Below, piece by piece: positions 5,627 through 6,711 of a DNA stretch of 6,711 nt (position 1 is the first letter of the stretch; each line of letters starts with the position of its first letter). This DNA is from Spartobacteria bacterium. GTDB taxonomy: Bacteria; Verrucomicrobiota; Verrucomicrobiia; Chthoniobacterales; Chthoniobacteraceae. The notes below the pieces were generated by a model that searched no databases, was not told where the DNA came from, and worked only from the letters and a program-made list of their open reading frames with translations. The stretch is from positions 1 through 6,711 of the forward strand of contig JANXZI010000641.1 of the NCBI GenBank assembly GCA_025355595.1, read 5' to 3'. Made by a program: the position numbers and the translations under genes.

Positions 5627-5710
5627 GTAGCCGCCGAGATAACGAGGCAGGCTGATCCCTTTCCGCACTCAGTATTTGAAAAGTGCCCGCCTCCTCACGT
5701 CGGCGGCTAC
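5627..5710. repeat. Inverted REP pair (BIME-like), 84 bp
   Basis: Each end carries GTAG followed by CCGCC, a 10-nt loop and the complementary arm. The + unit is GTAG 5627-5630, CCGCC 5631-5635 and GGCAGG 5646-5651, with one bulged A. The minus unit is GTAG reading 5710-5707, CCGCC 5706-5702 and GGCGG 5691-5687. The two units also pair with each other: 11 bp perfect at the ends (5627-5637 with 5700-5710), then a 6-nt imperfect part, then 8 of 9 (5644-5652 with 5685-5693), around a 32-nt centre. The minus-strand version folds better, because three A-C mismatches on the + strand are G-U pairs on the minus strand. It lies between mutY and trpB, and its right end is 42 nt before the trpB start. 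Confidence 0.72.
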
Positions 5711-5729
5711 TGCGCAGTTGCCGCCGGCG
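5698..5729 (+). other. Alternative hairpin in the trpB leader
   Basis: CGGCGGC (5701-5707) pairs perfectly with GCCGCCG (5720-5726). The stem extends by C-G, G-C and a T-G wobble outside (5698-5700 with 5727-5729) and encloses the palindrome ACTGCGCAGT (5709-5718). It ends 23 nt before the trpB ATG. Its left arm is the same sequence that closes the 84-bp REP pair, so the two folds exclude each other in one RNA. There is no T-run and no leader peptide with Trp codons, so classical trp attenuation is not supported. Confidence 0.45.
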
Positions 5730-5752
5730 CGCACCGCACGTAGCGTCCGCGC

Positions 5753-6711
<959 letters not shown>

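Noticed and set aside
5542..5655. A 37-codon + strand ORF (MFFRKVRAIPVGALG...) with GGAG 6 nt upstream of its ATG, a possible trp leader peptide.
   Set aside because: It runs through the palindromic repeats, encodes no tryptophan and stops within a REP unit; the composition is that of a translated repeat.
4427..5668. A long minus-strand open frame opposite mutY.
   Set aside because: Low-complexity Arg/Ala/Gly/Glu composition and no motifs, whereas the + strand carries the full set of MutY catalytic and Fe-S residues.
5676..5681. TTGAAA as a -35 box for trpB.
   Set aside because: No acceptable -10 hexamer lies 16-18 nt downstream, and the sequence is in the centre of the 84-bp repeat.
5522..5752. 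A CRISPR array or riboswitch as the explanation for the repeated structure before trpB.
   Set aside because: The repeats are inverted, differ in length and spacing and have no spacer regularity; no T-box or other known riboswitch core was recognised.

Overview
The window looks like GC-rich chromosomal DNA from an environmental bacterium. Gene content (RNase HIII, a secreted CotH-type kinase, a LuxR-type response regulator ending in a GLHDVASLTRFAIRH-like helix, stand-alone trpB) and the palindromic intergenic repeats suggest the PVC group, probably Verrucomicrobiota. That placement is an inference from protein style; nothing in the window is taxonomically decisive. There is no tRNA, rRNA, CRISPR array, insertion sequence or phage gene.

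Layout: positions 1-168 are non-coding apart from a possible decayed repeat at the left edge and a small hairpin (37-49). A NarL/FixJ-type response regulator follows on the + strand (169-834). It converges on a three-gene minus-strand block read from right to left: a LURP-one/scramblase-like protein (4385-3765), RNase HIII rnhC (3712-2708, 52 nt downstream) and a secreted CotH-family kinase (2612-936, 95 nt downstream, after a weak terminator). A perfect 8-bp hairpin (916-934) sits between the convergent ends of the regulator and the CotH gene. A 92-bp divergent spacer with a sigma-54-like site separates the scramblase-like gene from mutY (+, 4478-5521). After mutY comes a 231-bp spacer full of palindromes, then the 5' part of trpB (5753 to the right edge, cut by the window).

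The most interesting region is the mutY-trpB spacer. It holds five units, each made of a GTAG tetranucleotide directly or almost directly followed by a hairpin: one single unit (5493-5516) and two pairs in inverted orientation (5572-5619 and 5627-5710). This is the architecture of REP/BIME elements mobilised by REP-associated tyrosine (Y1 HUH) transposases (RAYTs). No RAYT gene is present here, so any mobilisation would be in trans. The single unit lies over the 3' end of mutY and supplies its last nine codons and its stop. The right arm of the last pair can form an alternative hairpin in the trpB leader.

The genes do not form one pathway. mutY (removal of A opposite 8-oxoG) and rnhC (removal of RNA from RNA:DNA hybrids) are genome maintenance genes, trpB is tryptophan biosynthesis, and the CotH and scramblase-like products point to envelope functions. 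None of the six likely start codons has a clear Shine-Dalgarno sequence, so the start sites were chosen from homology and spacing.
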